The notes under the pieces were generated by a model. It was given only the letters and a program-made list of their open reading frames with translations, made no database searches and was not told where the DNA came from. The position numbers were made by a program, and so were the translations under genes. DNA of 64,000 nt. Origin: DATHTS01 sp041940425 (lineage in GTDB: Bacteria > Acidobacteriota > Blastocatellia > Pyrinomonadales > Pyrinomonadaceae). The stretch covers positions 1 through 64,000 of the forward strand of contig JBGTSF010000006.1 of assembly GCA_041940425.1 (NCBI GenBank). The letters run 5' to 3'. Positions 42,555 to 50,729 of this stretch are shown piece by piece (positions within the stretch are counted from its first letter, which is position 1; the number at the start of each line of letters is the position of its first letter).

Positions 42555-42608
42555 AACTATTAGTGAAAATTTAACCCGCGAAAACGCGTGAAACGGCACG
42601 AGAATAAC

Positions 42609-42758
42609 TTATCCACAGATAAACACAGATGGACACAGATTTTTTTTTGATTCTTGAAAAGGTTGATTTTGAGGAATCAATCTATTCTTATTAAAAATTA
42701 AAACGCTTTTTAGATAATTTTATCTTATCTGTGTTTACCTGTGTTCATCTGTGGACAA
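42609..42758. repeat. Word-built hairpin, CACAGAT type, reaching into larB
   Basis: Left arm TTATCCACAGATAAACACAG plus ATGGACACAGAT (42609-42640). The right arm at 42727-42758 is its complement with variant words. About 86 nt of AT-rich loop between. The right arm encodes the last codons of larB. Confidence 0.87.
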
Positions 42759-43522
42759 TTTTCCTTTAATTCTTCGTGTCGCCGATTTATCAAACTGGCG
42801 ACGAAGCCCGCGCCGAAGCCGTTGTCAATATTGACGACCGTGACGTTTGACGCGCAGGAATTGAGCATTCCCAAAAGCGCGGCGATGCCGTTAAATGATG
42901 CGCCGTAGCCGATCGAGGTCGGAACGGCGATGACCGGAACTTTGACCAGACCGCCGACGACCGACGGCAGCGCGCCTTCCATTCCGGCGGCGACGATGAC
43001 GACGCGCGAATTTTGCAAAATTTCTCTTTCAGATAAAATTCTGTGAATTCCCGCCACGCCCGCGTCCCAGATTCGTCTGACGCGGTTGCCCATCGTTTCG
43101 GCGGTCAGCGCGGCTTCTTCGGCGACCGGAATATCGCTCGTTCCGGCGGTAACGATGGCGATCTCGCCCGCGCCGAGTTCGGTCGTGTCGCGCAAAACGC
43201 GGATCATTTTCGCCGCTCCGTGCCATTCGGCTTCCGTTTGAATATTGCGGATTTCGCCGAAAACGTCTTCGGTCGTGCGCGTGATCAAAACATTAGGCGC
43301 TCGCTCGACGAGTTTTTCAAAAATTCCCAAAATCTGTTCGCGCGTTTTTCCCTGACCGAAGATCACTTCGGGAAAACCCTGACGCGACGCTCTCGCGTGA
43401 TCCACGCGGGCGTAGCCGATGTCTTCGTAGGATAGATTTTTCAGTTTGGCGGTTGCTTCGCCGGTGGAAATTTTTCCCTCCGAATGCGAAAGCAGGATTT
43501 TTTCGATGTCGCTGGTATTCAT
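42725..43522 (-). CDS. larB: Nickel-pincer cofactor biosynthesis protein LarB
   Basis: 265 residues from ATG 43520-43522. C-terminal AIR-carboxylase-like domain with AIVTAGTSDIPVAEEAALTA, VVIVAAGMEGALPSVVGG and VIAVPTSIGYGASFNG, as in LarB, which carboxylates and adenylates NaAD on the way to the nickel pincer nucleotide used by lactate racemase. larA, larC and larE are not in this window. The terminal residues (CPQMNTGKHR and the stop) are read from a CACAGAT-type word repeat, so the natural end probably lies around ELKEN or earlier. Confidence 0.92.
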   Translation of the reverse strand: MNTSDIEKILLSHSEGKISTGEATAKLKNLSYEDIGYARVDHARASRQGFPEVIFGQGKTREQILGIFEKLVERAPNVLITRTTEDVFGEIRNIQTEAEWHGAAKMIRVLRDTTELGAGEIAIVTAGTSDIPVAEEAALTAETMGNRVRRIWDAGVAGIHRILSEREILQNSRVVIVAAGMEGALPSVVGGLVKVPVIAVPTSIGYGASFNGIAALLGMLNSCASNVTVVNIDNGFGAGFVASLINRRHEELKENCPQMNTGKHR

Positions 43523-43995
43523 AAATTCAGAAAGGAAATTACACCACAAATCTGGCGAAAAAAAAAAGCGGCGTTATCGGAACGCCGCTTTTTCGGAGCA
43601 AATAAATGAAAAGAAGGTTCAAATTAAACAGCCGACAAATTTATAAACGGAGCATAATTTCATCATCGTCCAACTAACCGCATCATGGCTGACAAAATTT
43701 AATACTTTTTCGTTTTCTAAAATTTTTCGGCTCATAAAATAATAAACCCCGTTCCGCTTCGGACATTTGCAAAACCGGTGCCAAAAAAATCGTGTTAGAG
43801 ATAAAGACAAAATCAGCCCGTAATTATTAACTGAAAATAAAGTTTGAGAGAAAGATCACTGTCCGAAAGAAAATAATTTATGCTCCGAAACGAAACGGAT
43901 CTTACGGTTCGGCGTTTTAACTTGATACATTAGAGCGCAAAAAACTTTTTCAAACTGTATAATTTTAGTCGCAGGAATTAAAATTCTTTTTCGAT
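43523..43995. other. 473-nt gap upstream of the ubiX-like gene
   Basis: Contains a bidirectional terminator (43563-43597). CGGAGCATAA (43648-43657) has its inverted copy TTATGCTCCG at 43878-43887, and a related CGGAGCA is at 43594. The enclosed stretch has a possible 63-codon minus-strand frame (43810-43619; shorter ATG start inside with GGGG upstream) but no recognisable protein. TATAAT at 43958-43963 may be the -10 for ubiX. No other gene seen. Confidence 0.5.
43563..43597. terminator. Hairpin terminator upstream of larB
   Basis: AAAAAGCGGCGTT and AACGCCGCTTTTT around a 5-nt loop. It has no known gene upstream on the plus strand. On the minus strand it would end transcription arriving from the 43.6-43.8 kb stretch. 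Confidence 0.7.
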
Positions 43996-44613
43996 ATGGA
44001 ATTAACGGTTGGAATCACGGGCGCGTCCGGCACGATCTACGGTTACAGAACGCTTCAGCTTTTGGCGGCGAGCGGCGCGGTTTCGAAAATAAATCTGATA
44101 ATGTCGAATGTCGTCCCGACGGTCGCGCAGGTCGAAATGGGCGTGAATCTCAAAGAGCCGACACCGGAAAAGATAAACGAATGGCTCGGGCTGGAAAAAG
44201 ACTCGAAAATTATCCGTTACTGGCGGCTTGATAATTTGGCGGCAAAGCCTTCGTCGGGATCGAACAAACAAGCCGGAATGATCGTCGTGCCGTGTTCGAT
44301 GGGAACGCTCGGCGCGATCGCTTCGGGCGCGGGAACTAATCTTATTCACCGCGCGGCAGATGTCTGTCTGAAAGAAGGCAGAAAATTGGTTTTAGTTCCG
44401 CGCGAAACGCCGTTCAATCAGATTCATCTCGAAAATATGCTGCGCCTTTCTCGCGCCGGCGCGCGGATTCTGCCCGCCAGCCCGTCGTTCTATCACCGCC
44501 CGAAAACCATCGAAGATTTGGTTGACCATTTGTGTTTCAGAATTCTGGATCAATTCGATATTCCGCATTCGAAGAAAACAGAGTGGTCAGGTGAGGAAGT
44601 TGCAGATAGTTGA
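43996..44613 (+). CDS. ubiX: UbiX-family flavin prenyltransferase, MqnM-like
   Basis: 205 residues. Flavoprotein fold of UbiX: GITGASGTIYGYRTLQLL at 6-23, VVPCSMGTLGAIASGAGTNL and VPRETPFNQIHLENMLRL motifs that bind FMN and dimethylallyl phosphate. Supplies prenylated FMN to UbiD-type decarboxylases. Beside an mqnD-like gene it would serve the futalosine menaquinone route. The C-terminal VADS and the TGA stop overlap the GATAGTTGATAG word repeat. Confidence 0.93.
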   Translation: MELTVGITGASGTIYGYRTLQLLAASGAVSKINLIMSNVVPTVAQVEMGVNLKEPTPEKINEWLGLEKDSKIIRYWRLDNLAAKPSSGSNKQAGMIVVPCSMGTLGAIASGAGTNLIHRAADVCLKEGRKLVLVPRETPFNQIHLENMLRLSRAGARILPASPSFYHRPKTIEDLVDHLCFRILDQFDIPHSKKTEWSGEEVADS

Positions 44614-44662
44614 TAATTGATAGTTGATAGTTTTTTTCCTCAACTATCAACTATCACCTATC
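44601..44662. repeat. Word-built hairpin, GATAGTTGATAG type
   Basis: Left words GATAGTTGATAATTGATAGT (44605 on) with two or three copies; right complement CTCAACTATCAACTATCACC to 44662, T-run loop. The ubiX stop (44611-44613) lies in the first word and the next gene's ATG is 11 nt after. Confidence 0.86.
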
Positions 44663-44672
44663 CATTAGATTT

Positions 44673-45428
44673 ATGTCCGATACAGTTGAAAGGTTTTCAA
44701 ACCGCGTCGAAAATTACATGAAATATCGTCCGGGTTATCCGAAAGAAATTTTGGATTTGTTTCGAGATGAGATGGATTTGACGAAAAATTCCGTGATTGC
44801 CGACATCGGTTCGGGAACGGGAATTTTAACAAAAAATTTTCTCGAAAACGGCAACACGGCTTACGGTGTCGAGCCGAACCGTTTGATGCGCGAAGCGGCG
44901 GAAGAATTTTTAAAAGATTTTCCGAAATTTAGAAGCATTGACGGAACTGCCGAACGGACGAGTCTGCCCGGCGAATCGGTTGATTTCGTCACGGCGGCGC
45001 AGGCGTTTCACTGGTTTGACGCGGAAAAAACGCGGGCGGAGTTCGGTCGGATACTGCGCGCAGAAGGTTTTGTCGTTTTGATATGGAATGAACGCCGGCT
45101 CGACGTCAACGACTTTTTGCGCGAATACGAAAATTTTCTTCTCAAATACGGCACGGATTACGCGAAGGTCAGACACGATAATATCAATGAAAAAAAATTA
45201 TCCGAATTTTTTCAGAGGGATTTTTCCCGCCAAACTTTTCCGAATATTCAGCGGCTCGATTTCGACGGCTTAAAAGGCAGAATGCTTTCGGCTTCGTATA
45301 TGCCTTCGGAGTCTGATCAAGGTTTTGAAATGATGACCGCAGAACTGAAATCCTTGTTTGATAAATACGCCGAAAACGGTAAAATTGAACTCTTATACGA
45401 TACCAATATTTTTTATACCCGATTTTAA
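44673..45428 (+). CDS. Class I SAM-dependent methyltransferase
   Basis: 251 residues. SAM motif I VIADIGSGTGILTKNFLENG at about 40-60, acidic turn GVEPNRLM, motif II SVDFVTAAQAFHWFD and motif III ILRAEGFVVLIWNE. Resembles the small-molecule/UbiE-like general family but lacks features I would need to call it MenG. Its placement between ubiX- and mqnD-like genes makes a menaquinone-related methylation possible. TAA is one base before the next ATG, so they are coupled. Confidence 0.85.
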   Translation: MSDTVERFSNRVENYMKYRPGYPKEILDLFRDEMDLTKNSVIADIGSGTGILTKNFLENGNTAYGVEPNRLMREAAEEFLKDFPKFRSIDGTAERTSLPGESVDFVTAAQAFHWFDAEKTRAEFGRILRAEGFVVLIWNERRLDVNDFLREYENFLLKYGTDYAKVRHDNINEKKLSEFFQRDFSRQTFPNIQRLDFDGLKGRMLSASYMPSESDQGFEMMTAELKSLFDKYAENGKIELLYDTNIFYTRF

Positions 45429-45429
45429 T

Positions 45430-46281
45430 ATGACAGAAGCAAAACCCGAATTAAGAACGATCACCGTCGCTCATTCACCCGATTCCGACGACGCATTTAT
45501 GTTTTACGGTCTGGCGACCAACAAGCTCGAAACCGACGGCTTGAAGTTTGAACATACGCTCAAAGACATTCAATCGCTGAATGAAGACGCGAAACGAGGC
45601 GTGTTTGACGTAACGGCGATCAGCTTTCACGCTTACGCATACATTTCCGACAAATACGCGCTCCTGCCGCACGGCGCGAGCATCGGCGATAAATACGGTC
45701 CGATCGTCGTAGCCAAAGAGCAGTATAAACCCGAAGACATCCCGAATTTGAAGATCGCTGTTCCGGGCGAATTGACGAGCGCGTTTCTGGCTCTGCGGAT
45801 TTTTAATCAGGATTTTCAATACACGGTCGTGCCGTTCGATAAGATCATTGACGAGGTTTTAAATGGCAAAGCCGATGCCGGACTTTTGATTCACGAAGGT
45901 CAGCTTTTTTACAAACAGATGGGCTTGAACAAAGTTCTCGATCTCGGCGAATGGTGGTTTGAGCGCACCGGCTTGCCCCTGCCGATGGGCGGCAACGCTA
46001 TCAAGCGCGAACTTGGGCTTGATTTGATGAAGAGAGTTTCAAAAGCTCTGCATCGAAGCATCGTCTATTCGATGGAAAACCGCGAAGACGCGCTTTCCTA
46101 TGCGATGCAGTTTGCCCGCGATATGCCGCCGGAATTAGCCGACCGCTTCGTCGCCATGTGGGTTAACGATCTGACGCTCGATTACGGCGAGCGCGGCAAA
46201 GAAGGCGTGAAGCGTCTTTTGCAGGAAGGTTTCGAGAAAGGAATCATCACGCAGAAGGTCGAAGTCGAATTTGTTGACTGA
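45430..46281 (+). CDS. mqnD: MqnD-like (MqnA/MqnD/SBP family) menaquinone protein
   Basis: 283 residues from ATG 45430; a longer frame (from 45358) overlaps the methyltransferase and is rejected. Periplasmic-binding-protein fold of PF02621: the first strand VAHSPDSDDAFMFYGLA parallels the MqnD SPxxNDxFxF motif, then FDVTAISFHAYAYISDKY and LPMGGNAIKREL. MqnD makes 1,4-dihydroxy-6-naphthoate in the futalosine pathway. A related MqnA or a substrate-binding role cannot be excluded. Soluble, no signal peptide. Confidence 0.82.
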   Translation: MTEAKPELRTITVAHSPDSDDAFMFYGLATNKLETDGLKFEHTLKDIQSLNEDAKRGVFDVTAISFHAYAYISDKYALLPHGASIGDKYGPIVVAKEQYKPEDIPNLKIAVPGELTSAFLALRIFNQDFQYTVVPFDKIIDEVLNGKADAGLLIHEGQLFYKQMGLNKVLDLGEWWFERTGLPLPMGGNAIKRELGLDLMKRVSKALHRSIVYSMENREDALSYAMQFARDMPPELADRFVAMWVNDLTLDYGERGKEGVKRLLQEGFEKGIITQKVEVEFVD

Positions 46282-46295
46282 TATTACGAATTTTA

Positions 46296-46368
46296 CGGAA
46301 GCCCGCGCGTTAGCAAGGACGGAATGCTCAACTTGATTATTCCGCCCTTGCTAACGCGCGGGCTTCCG
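46296..46368. repeat. 30-bp hairpin with one mismatch, GCCCGCGCGTTAGCAAGG word
   Basis: Arms 46296-46325 (CGGAAGCCCGCGCGTTAGCA and on) and 46339-46368 match at 29 of 30 positions around a 13-nt loop. It begins 14 nt after the mqnD-like stop. A solo variant is at 36051-36068. Confidence 0.9.
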
Positions 46369-46441
46369 ATTTTAAAAAGCTCCTGTCAACTTTTCTTCGC
46401 TTGAAAGCATCTATTCGTGTAGTTTTTAAGAGGCACAATCT

Positions 46442-47281
46442 ATGAAAAAAGCGCAGATATTTTTAATGCTCGTCTGTTTGTCAGTCGTTTCGGTTTTTGC
46501 ACAAAGTCCGTCGAATATTGTCAAAACGGATTTGAGCCAGGCGGAAATTGACAGCATTGTCAAAACATTTACGGAAAACGAAAAGAAGTTCCGGCAGGCT
46601 CTGACCGAATATGTTTTTAACCGCAACGCGACGATCCAGACGATCGGGATGGGCGGGCAGATTACCGGCGTTTATCACCGTCAATCTTTTATGGCGTTGA
46701 AGGAGGACGGCGAACGGCTTGAAAAGATCACGTATTTTCCGATGTCAACCATCACGGAAGTTCAAATCTCCAATACCGACATCGAAGATTTAGGCGGAGT
46801 TAACGCTTTCGCGTTAGAGCCGGAAATGATCCCGCAATACAATTTTACTTTTATCGGAAAGGAAAAAATTGACGAACTAAATCTTTATGTTTTCGATGTC
46901 GCGCCGAAAGTGATGCCCGATCCGAAATCGAAAGAACGGTTTTTTCTCGGCAGAATCTGGGTTGACGACCGCGATCTGATGATCGTCAAATCGAAGGGCA
47001 AAGGCGTTCCCGAAGACAAAAACGCGAAATATCCGGTCGTCGAAACGTGGCGCGAAAATGTTGACGGAAAATACTGGTTTCCGGCTTACGCGACCTCCGA
47101 CGACGAACTCGTCTTCGACAGCGGGCAATCCGTTAAACTCAGGGTGCGCGTCAAATATACCGATTACACGAAAGGAACTGTCAAGATCATCATTTTAGAC
47201 GACGACACGGAAGAAGTTCGGGAAGAGCCGAAAAACGATTCCGGTCTTCCGCCGCCGCCGCCGCCGGTGAAAAAACCGTAA
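46442..47281 (+). CDS. LolA-like outer-membrane lipoprotein-sorting family protein
   Basis: 279 residues. Signal peptide MKKAQIFLMLVCLSVVSVFA, then a LolA/LppX-like half-barrel (IQTIGMGGQITGVYHRQSFM, FFLGRIWVDDRDLMIVKSKG, YPVVETWRENVDGKYWFPAY) and a C-terminal poly-Pro run ending VKKP. The family carries lipids or lipoproteins across the periplasm. This longer form with a Pro-rich tail is not canonical LolA. Confidence 0.85.
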   Translation: MKKAQIFLMLVCLSVVSVFAQSPSNIVKTDLSQAEIDSIVKTFTENEKKFRQALTEYVFNRNATIQTIGMGGQITGVYHRQSFMALKEDGERLEKITYFPMSTITEVQISNTDIEDLGGVNAFALEPEMIPQYNFTFIGKEKIDELNLYVFDVAPKVMPDPKSKERFFLGRIWVDDRDLMIVKSKGKGVPEDKNAKYPVVETWRENVDGKYWFPAYATSDDELVFDSGQSVKLRVRVKYTDYTKGTVKIIILDDDTEEVREEPKNDSGLPPPPPPVKKP

Positions 47282-47284
47282 TTC

Positions 47285-47411
47285 AGTAGGCAGCGGCAGT
47301 AGGCAGTAGCAGGAAAAACAGTCGAGTTTATAAAGTTTGCATTATTTCAGAAAATTTGCCTTTCAAATAATTACTCAATGAACTGCTTACCGCCTACTGC
47401 CGCTGCCTACT
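47285..47411. repeat. Word-built hairpin, GGCAGTAGGCAGCGG type, between converging genes
   Basis: Outer arms AGTAGGCAGCGGCAGTAGGC (47285 on) and its complement ending at 47411 are perfect for 20 nt, and the inner words diverge. It starts 4 nt after the LolA-like stop. The acyltransferase stop TAG is formed by CTA of the word CTACTG. Confidence 0.87.
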
Positions 47412-48213
47412 GATTTAAGAGTTCTTCCGCAATCGCTTCGCGCGTTTTTTTCAGTAAATCCATCATATCTTCGGTTGTTAAATTTTCCGTTTCAATCGGC
47501 GGAAGCAAAACCATTTCGATCGTTCCCGGATATAAAACGCCCGTTCGTTTGCCCATCATCCAATCGGTGTTTTTGATGGCTACCGGAATGATCGGCGCGC
47601 GCGTTTGCAGGGCGAGATGAAACGCGCCTTTTTTAAATGGCAGAAGTTCGCCGGGCATCGCTCTCGTGCCTTCGGCAAACACGCCGAACGAGTAGTTTTC
47701 TTCCAGAACTGCGCGCGCTTTTTCCATCGAACGCCGCGCCCGTTCGGCATTTGAGCGGTCAATCGCAATGATGTTGACAAAACCCATTCCCTGACCCAAG
47801 ACGGGAACTTTGAGAAGTTCCTTTTTCGCCACGATGCCGATGCGTCTGCCCGTGTGAACGAAAAGCGTCGCCGTGTCGAGATACGAACGGTGATTGGAAA
47901 TAAAAACGTAGTTTTCGTTCGGATCGAGGGTTTCCAAACCCGTAACTTTAACGCGCGCGCCGCTCAATTTGAGCCACCATTTGCCGCCGAAACGGGCGAA
48001 CGGGTAGAGCCATTTTTTTCGGTTGATGATAAAAAATAAAATTACGGTCGGCGTACCGATAATCAAAAGCAGCATCGCCGCGACAAACAAGCTCCACCAG
48101 TAGCGAAGTTTGCCGACGACGCGCGATTTGTTAGACTTTCTGACAGGAAAAGTTATTTTCTTGTTTTTCTCGATCGCTTCCCCAAAGGAGATTTTCTGTA
48201 GATGCTCGGACAT
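47407..48213 (-). CDS. plsC: 1-acylglycerol-3-phosphate acyltransferase
   Basis: 268 residues. N-terminal membrane helix (YWWSLFVAAMLLLIIGTPTV), catalytic HX4D in NHRSYLDTA, second motif FAEGTRAMPGELLPFKKGAF and VIPVAIKNT. Makes phosphatidic acid from lysophosphatidate at the inner membrane. Start codon overlaps, on the opposite strand, the start of the M14 gene by 12 nt. The stop codon lies in a word repeat. Confidence 0.94.
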   Translation of the reverse strand: MSEHLQKISFGEAIEKNKKITFPVRKSNKSRVVGKLRYWWSLFVAAMLLLIIGTPTVILFFIINRKKWLYPFARFGGKWWLKLSGARVKVTGLETLDPNENYVFISNHRSYLDTATLFVHTGRRIGIVAKKELLKVPVLGQGMGFVNIIAIDRSNAERARRSMEKARAVLEENYSFGVFAEGTRAMPGELLPFKKGAFHLALQTRAPIIPVAIKNTDWMMGKRTGVLYPGTIEMVLLPPIETENLTTEDMMDLLKKTREAIAEELLNQ

Positions 48214-50643
48214 TCAAGTATTTTTGTAACATTCAAACAAAAAAGTTCAAAGTTCAAAGTTCAAGGTTCAAGGTTTTTTCCGCAATTTTTACTTTTGCTT
48301 TTTGCCTTTTGCCTTTTGCCTTCCGCGCTGAAAGCACAAGTTCCGTCGCCGAAATCTGTTTTGGATTTTCATCCGACAGATGACCGGACGATTGCCGACT
48401 GGAAACAGATCACGGATTATTTTGCGAAATTGGACGCGGCGAGCGATAAGGTAAAAGTTCAGGAAATCGGCAAAACGACGCTTGGGCGTTCGCAGATTGT
48501 TGCGTTTATTTCCGCGCCGGAAAATATTAAAAATCTGGAACTTTATAGAAAATACAGTGCGTATTTAGCTAATCCAAGTCTTACTCATTTCAAAGAAGTC
48601 ACAGTTCCCAAAGATGGCGGAAAAACTATTGTCGCTATTTCCTGTTCGATTCATTCGACGGAAATCGTCGCATCGCAAATGTCAATGAATCTGGCTTATG
48701 AACTGGCGACCGCGACCGATCAAACAACGAGAGAAATTTTAGAAAACACGATCTTGCTTCTGATTCCTTCGGCAAACCCGGACGGCATTGATATCGTTGC
48801 CGATTGGTATCGCAAAACTCTCGGCACGAAATACGAAGGAACTTCGCCGCCCGAACTTTATCATCATTACGCCGGACACGATAACAACCGCGATTGGTTT
48901 ATGCTCAATTTGCAGGAAACCAGAAATATCACGAAACTGTTCTGGCAGGAATGGTTTCCGCAGATCGTCTATGACGTTCACCAGCAGGGGAAAACCGCCG
49001 CGCGTTTTACGATCCCGCCGTTTTACGATCCGCCGAATCCGCGCATTGATCCGCTGATTTTGCGCGAACTCGGTCTGCTCGGCTACAAGATGGCGGCTGA
49101 CCTCCAGCGAAACGGTCAAGCCGGAGTCGTAACGAACGCGACCTATGATACATGGTGGCACGGCGGTTTTCGCTCTGCGCCGTATTATCACAATTCCATC
49201 GGCATTTTAAGTGAGGCGGCAAGCGCGGATCTGATGTCACCCGTTACGATCACCAAAAAACAGCTTGAAGAAGCTCGCGCCTCGCGCGGATTAGCTTCGC
49301 CGCTCGAACGCGCGACGAATAATCCGAACCCGTGGCAGGGCGGCGTTTGGAGTCCGAAAGATATTGCGCGGATCGAGATGACCGCCGCGCGTTCCGTTTT
49401 GGAAATGGCGGCGAAATTTCGCCCGAACTATCTGCGGAATTTTTATGATTTAAGCAAAGCGAATCTCGTGCGAAACGAAAACGAGACGCAGGCGTTCATC
49501 ATTCCCGGCGGTCAGCCCGCTCAGGAATCCGTCTCCCGGCTTTTGGAAATTTTGATGTGGCAGGGAATGGAAATTTACCGGATGACCGAAGAAGGCTATT
49601 TTGCGATGGAAAAGGAAAAGCCCGGAGATTTTCACGAAATGCCGCTCAACAGCTTTCTCGTTTTTACGAATCAGCCGCAGAAAAACAACGTCCTCAGCCT
49701 GTTTGAAAAACAAACTTATCCAAACCGCGTAAATGCGAGCGGCGAAGCCGAAGTCCCGTATGATGTCGCGGGCTGGACGCTGCCTCTGCAGATGGGCGTC
49801 GAATCGGAGGCGATTTGGAATATCAGAAATTTATCCGAATTTCAAAAGACTCTGAAACCGCTTGAAAATATCAACGAGGCGCGGGAAATCTTAAATCTGA
49901 AACCGAACAAAGATTCTTTTGCCAAACTGCCGAATCCGCTCAAGACAAATCCGAAGATCGGACTTTACAAAGGCAATATAAATTCGATGGACGAAGGCTG
50001 GACGCGGCTCGTGCTGGACAATTTTCAGATTTCCTACACATCGCTTACGGACGCGAATTTCCGGCAAAATAATCTGAACTTCGACGCGATAATTCTGCCT
50101 TCGATGAGCGAGCGCGCCATCGCGCAAGGTCTATCGAAAGACGAATACCCGGAAGAAATTTCCGGCGGCATTACCGAACAGGGCGTTGAAAACCTGAAAA
50201 AATACGTTGAGTCGGGTGGCAAATTAATTTGCTTCGATGACAGTTGCGAACTCGTCATCAAGCGTTTTAACTTGCCGATGAAAAACGCTCTCGAAGGATT
50301 AAAGCGAAACGAATTTTACAATCCCGGCTCGGTCGTCAAATTGGAAATTGATAGAAGTTTTCCACTTGCAAAAAATCTGCCGGAAGAATTGCCGGCGTAT
50401 TTTATCAACAGTTCAGCATTTGAAATTACGGACGAAACGAAAGTAAAAACCGTCGCAAACTACGCCGTGAAAGATTCGCTCTTATCGGGTTGGATGCTCG
50501 GCGAAAAATATCTGAACGGCAAAACCGCGCTCGCCGAAACCGATTACGGCAAAGGCAAGATCATTCTTTTCGCCTTCCGCCCACAGCATCGCGGGCAAAC
50601 CTGGGCAACATTTCCGTTTATCTTCAATGCGCTCGAAAAATAA
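48202..50643 (+). CDS. Exported M14 family zinc carboxypeptidase
   Basis: 813 residues. Metal ligands His151 and Glu154 in SIHSTEIVAS, substrate-binding DNNRDW at 227-232 and the third-ligand region YDVHQQG. Cuts C-terminal residues or amide bonds of peptides outside the cytoplasm. The only in-frame ATG is 48202. Codons 14-46 are made of two repeat words: GTTCAAGG-type (48244-48274) and TTTTGCC-type (48291-48320). The latter supplies the hydrophobic core of the signal peptide (FLLLLFAFCLLPSALKAQ). The C-terminal half includes a glutamine-amidotransferase-like sheet (GWTRLVLDNFQISYTSLTD) seen in large M14 proteins. Confidence 0.92.
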   Translation: MLGHSSIFVTFKQKSSKFKVQGSRFFPQFLLLLFAFCLLPSALKAQVPSPKSVLDFHPTDDRTIADWKQITDYFAKLDAASDKVKVQEIGKTTLGRSQIVAFISAPENIKNLELYRKYSAYLANPSLTHFKEVTVPKDGGKTIVAISCSIHSTEIVASQMSMNLAYELATATDQTTREILENTILLLIPSANPDGIDIVADWYRKTLGTKYEGTSPPELYHHYAGHDNNRDWFMLNLQETRNITKLFWQEWFPQIVYDVHQQGKTAARFTIPPFYDPPNPRIDPLILRELGLLGYKMAADLQRNGQAGVVTNATYDTWWHGGFRSAPYYHNSIGILSEAASADLMSPVTITKKQLEEARASRGLASPLERATNNPNPWQGGVWSPKDIARIEMTAARSVLEMAAKFRPNYLRNFYDLSKANLVRNENETQAFIIPGGQPAQESVSRLLEILMWQGMEIYRMTEEGYFAMEKEKPGDFHEMPLNSFLVFTNQPQKNNVLSLFEKQTYPNRVNASGEAEVPYDVAGWTLPLQMGVESEAIWNIRNLSEFQKTLKPLENINEAREILNLKPNKDSFAKLPNPLKTNPKIGLYKGNINSMDEGWTRLVLDNFQISYTSLTDANFRQNNLNFDAIILPSMSERAIAQGLSKDEYPEEISGGITEQGVENLKKYVESGGKLICFDDSCELVIKRFNLPMKNALEGLKRNEFYNPGSVVKLEIDRSFPLAKNLPEELPAYFINSSAFEITDETKVKTVANYAVKDSLLSGWMLGEKYLNGKTALAETDYGKGKIILFAFRPQHRGQTWATFPFIFNALEK

Positions 50644-50644
50644 A

Positions 50645-50722
50645 TTAGCCACGAACAGACACGAAAGAACACAAAAAGTTTTTTTCTTTTGTTCGTGTTC
50701 TTTCGTGTCTGTTCGTGGCTAA
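50645..50722. repeat. Perfect 28-bp word-built hairpin, TTAGCCACGAACAGACACGAA type
   Basis: Arms 50645-50672 and 50695-50722 are perfect reverse complements separated by 22 nt rich in T. Located between the converging M14 and M1 peptidase stops. Same word family as 11594-11674. Confidence 0.92.
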
Positions 50723-50729
50723 AATTCTT

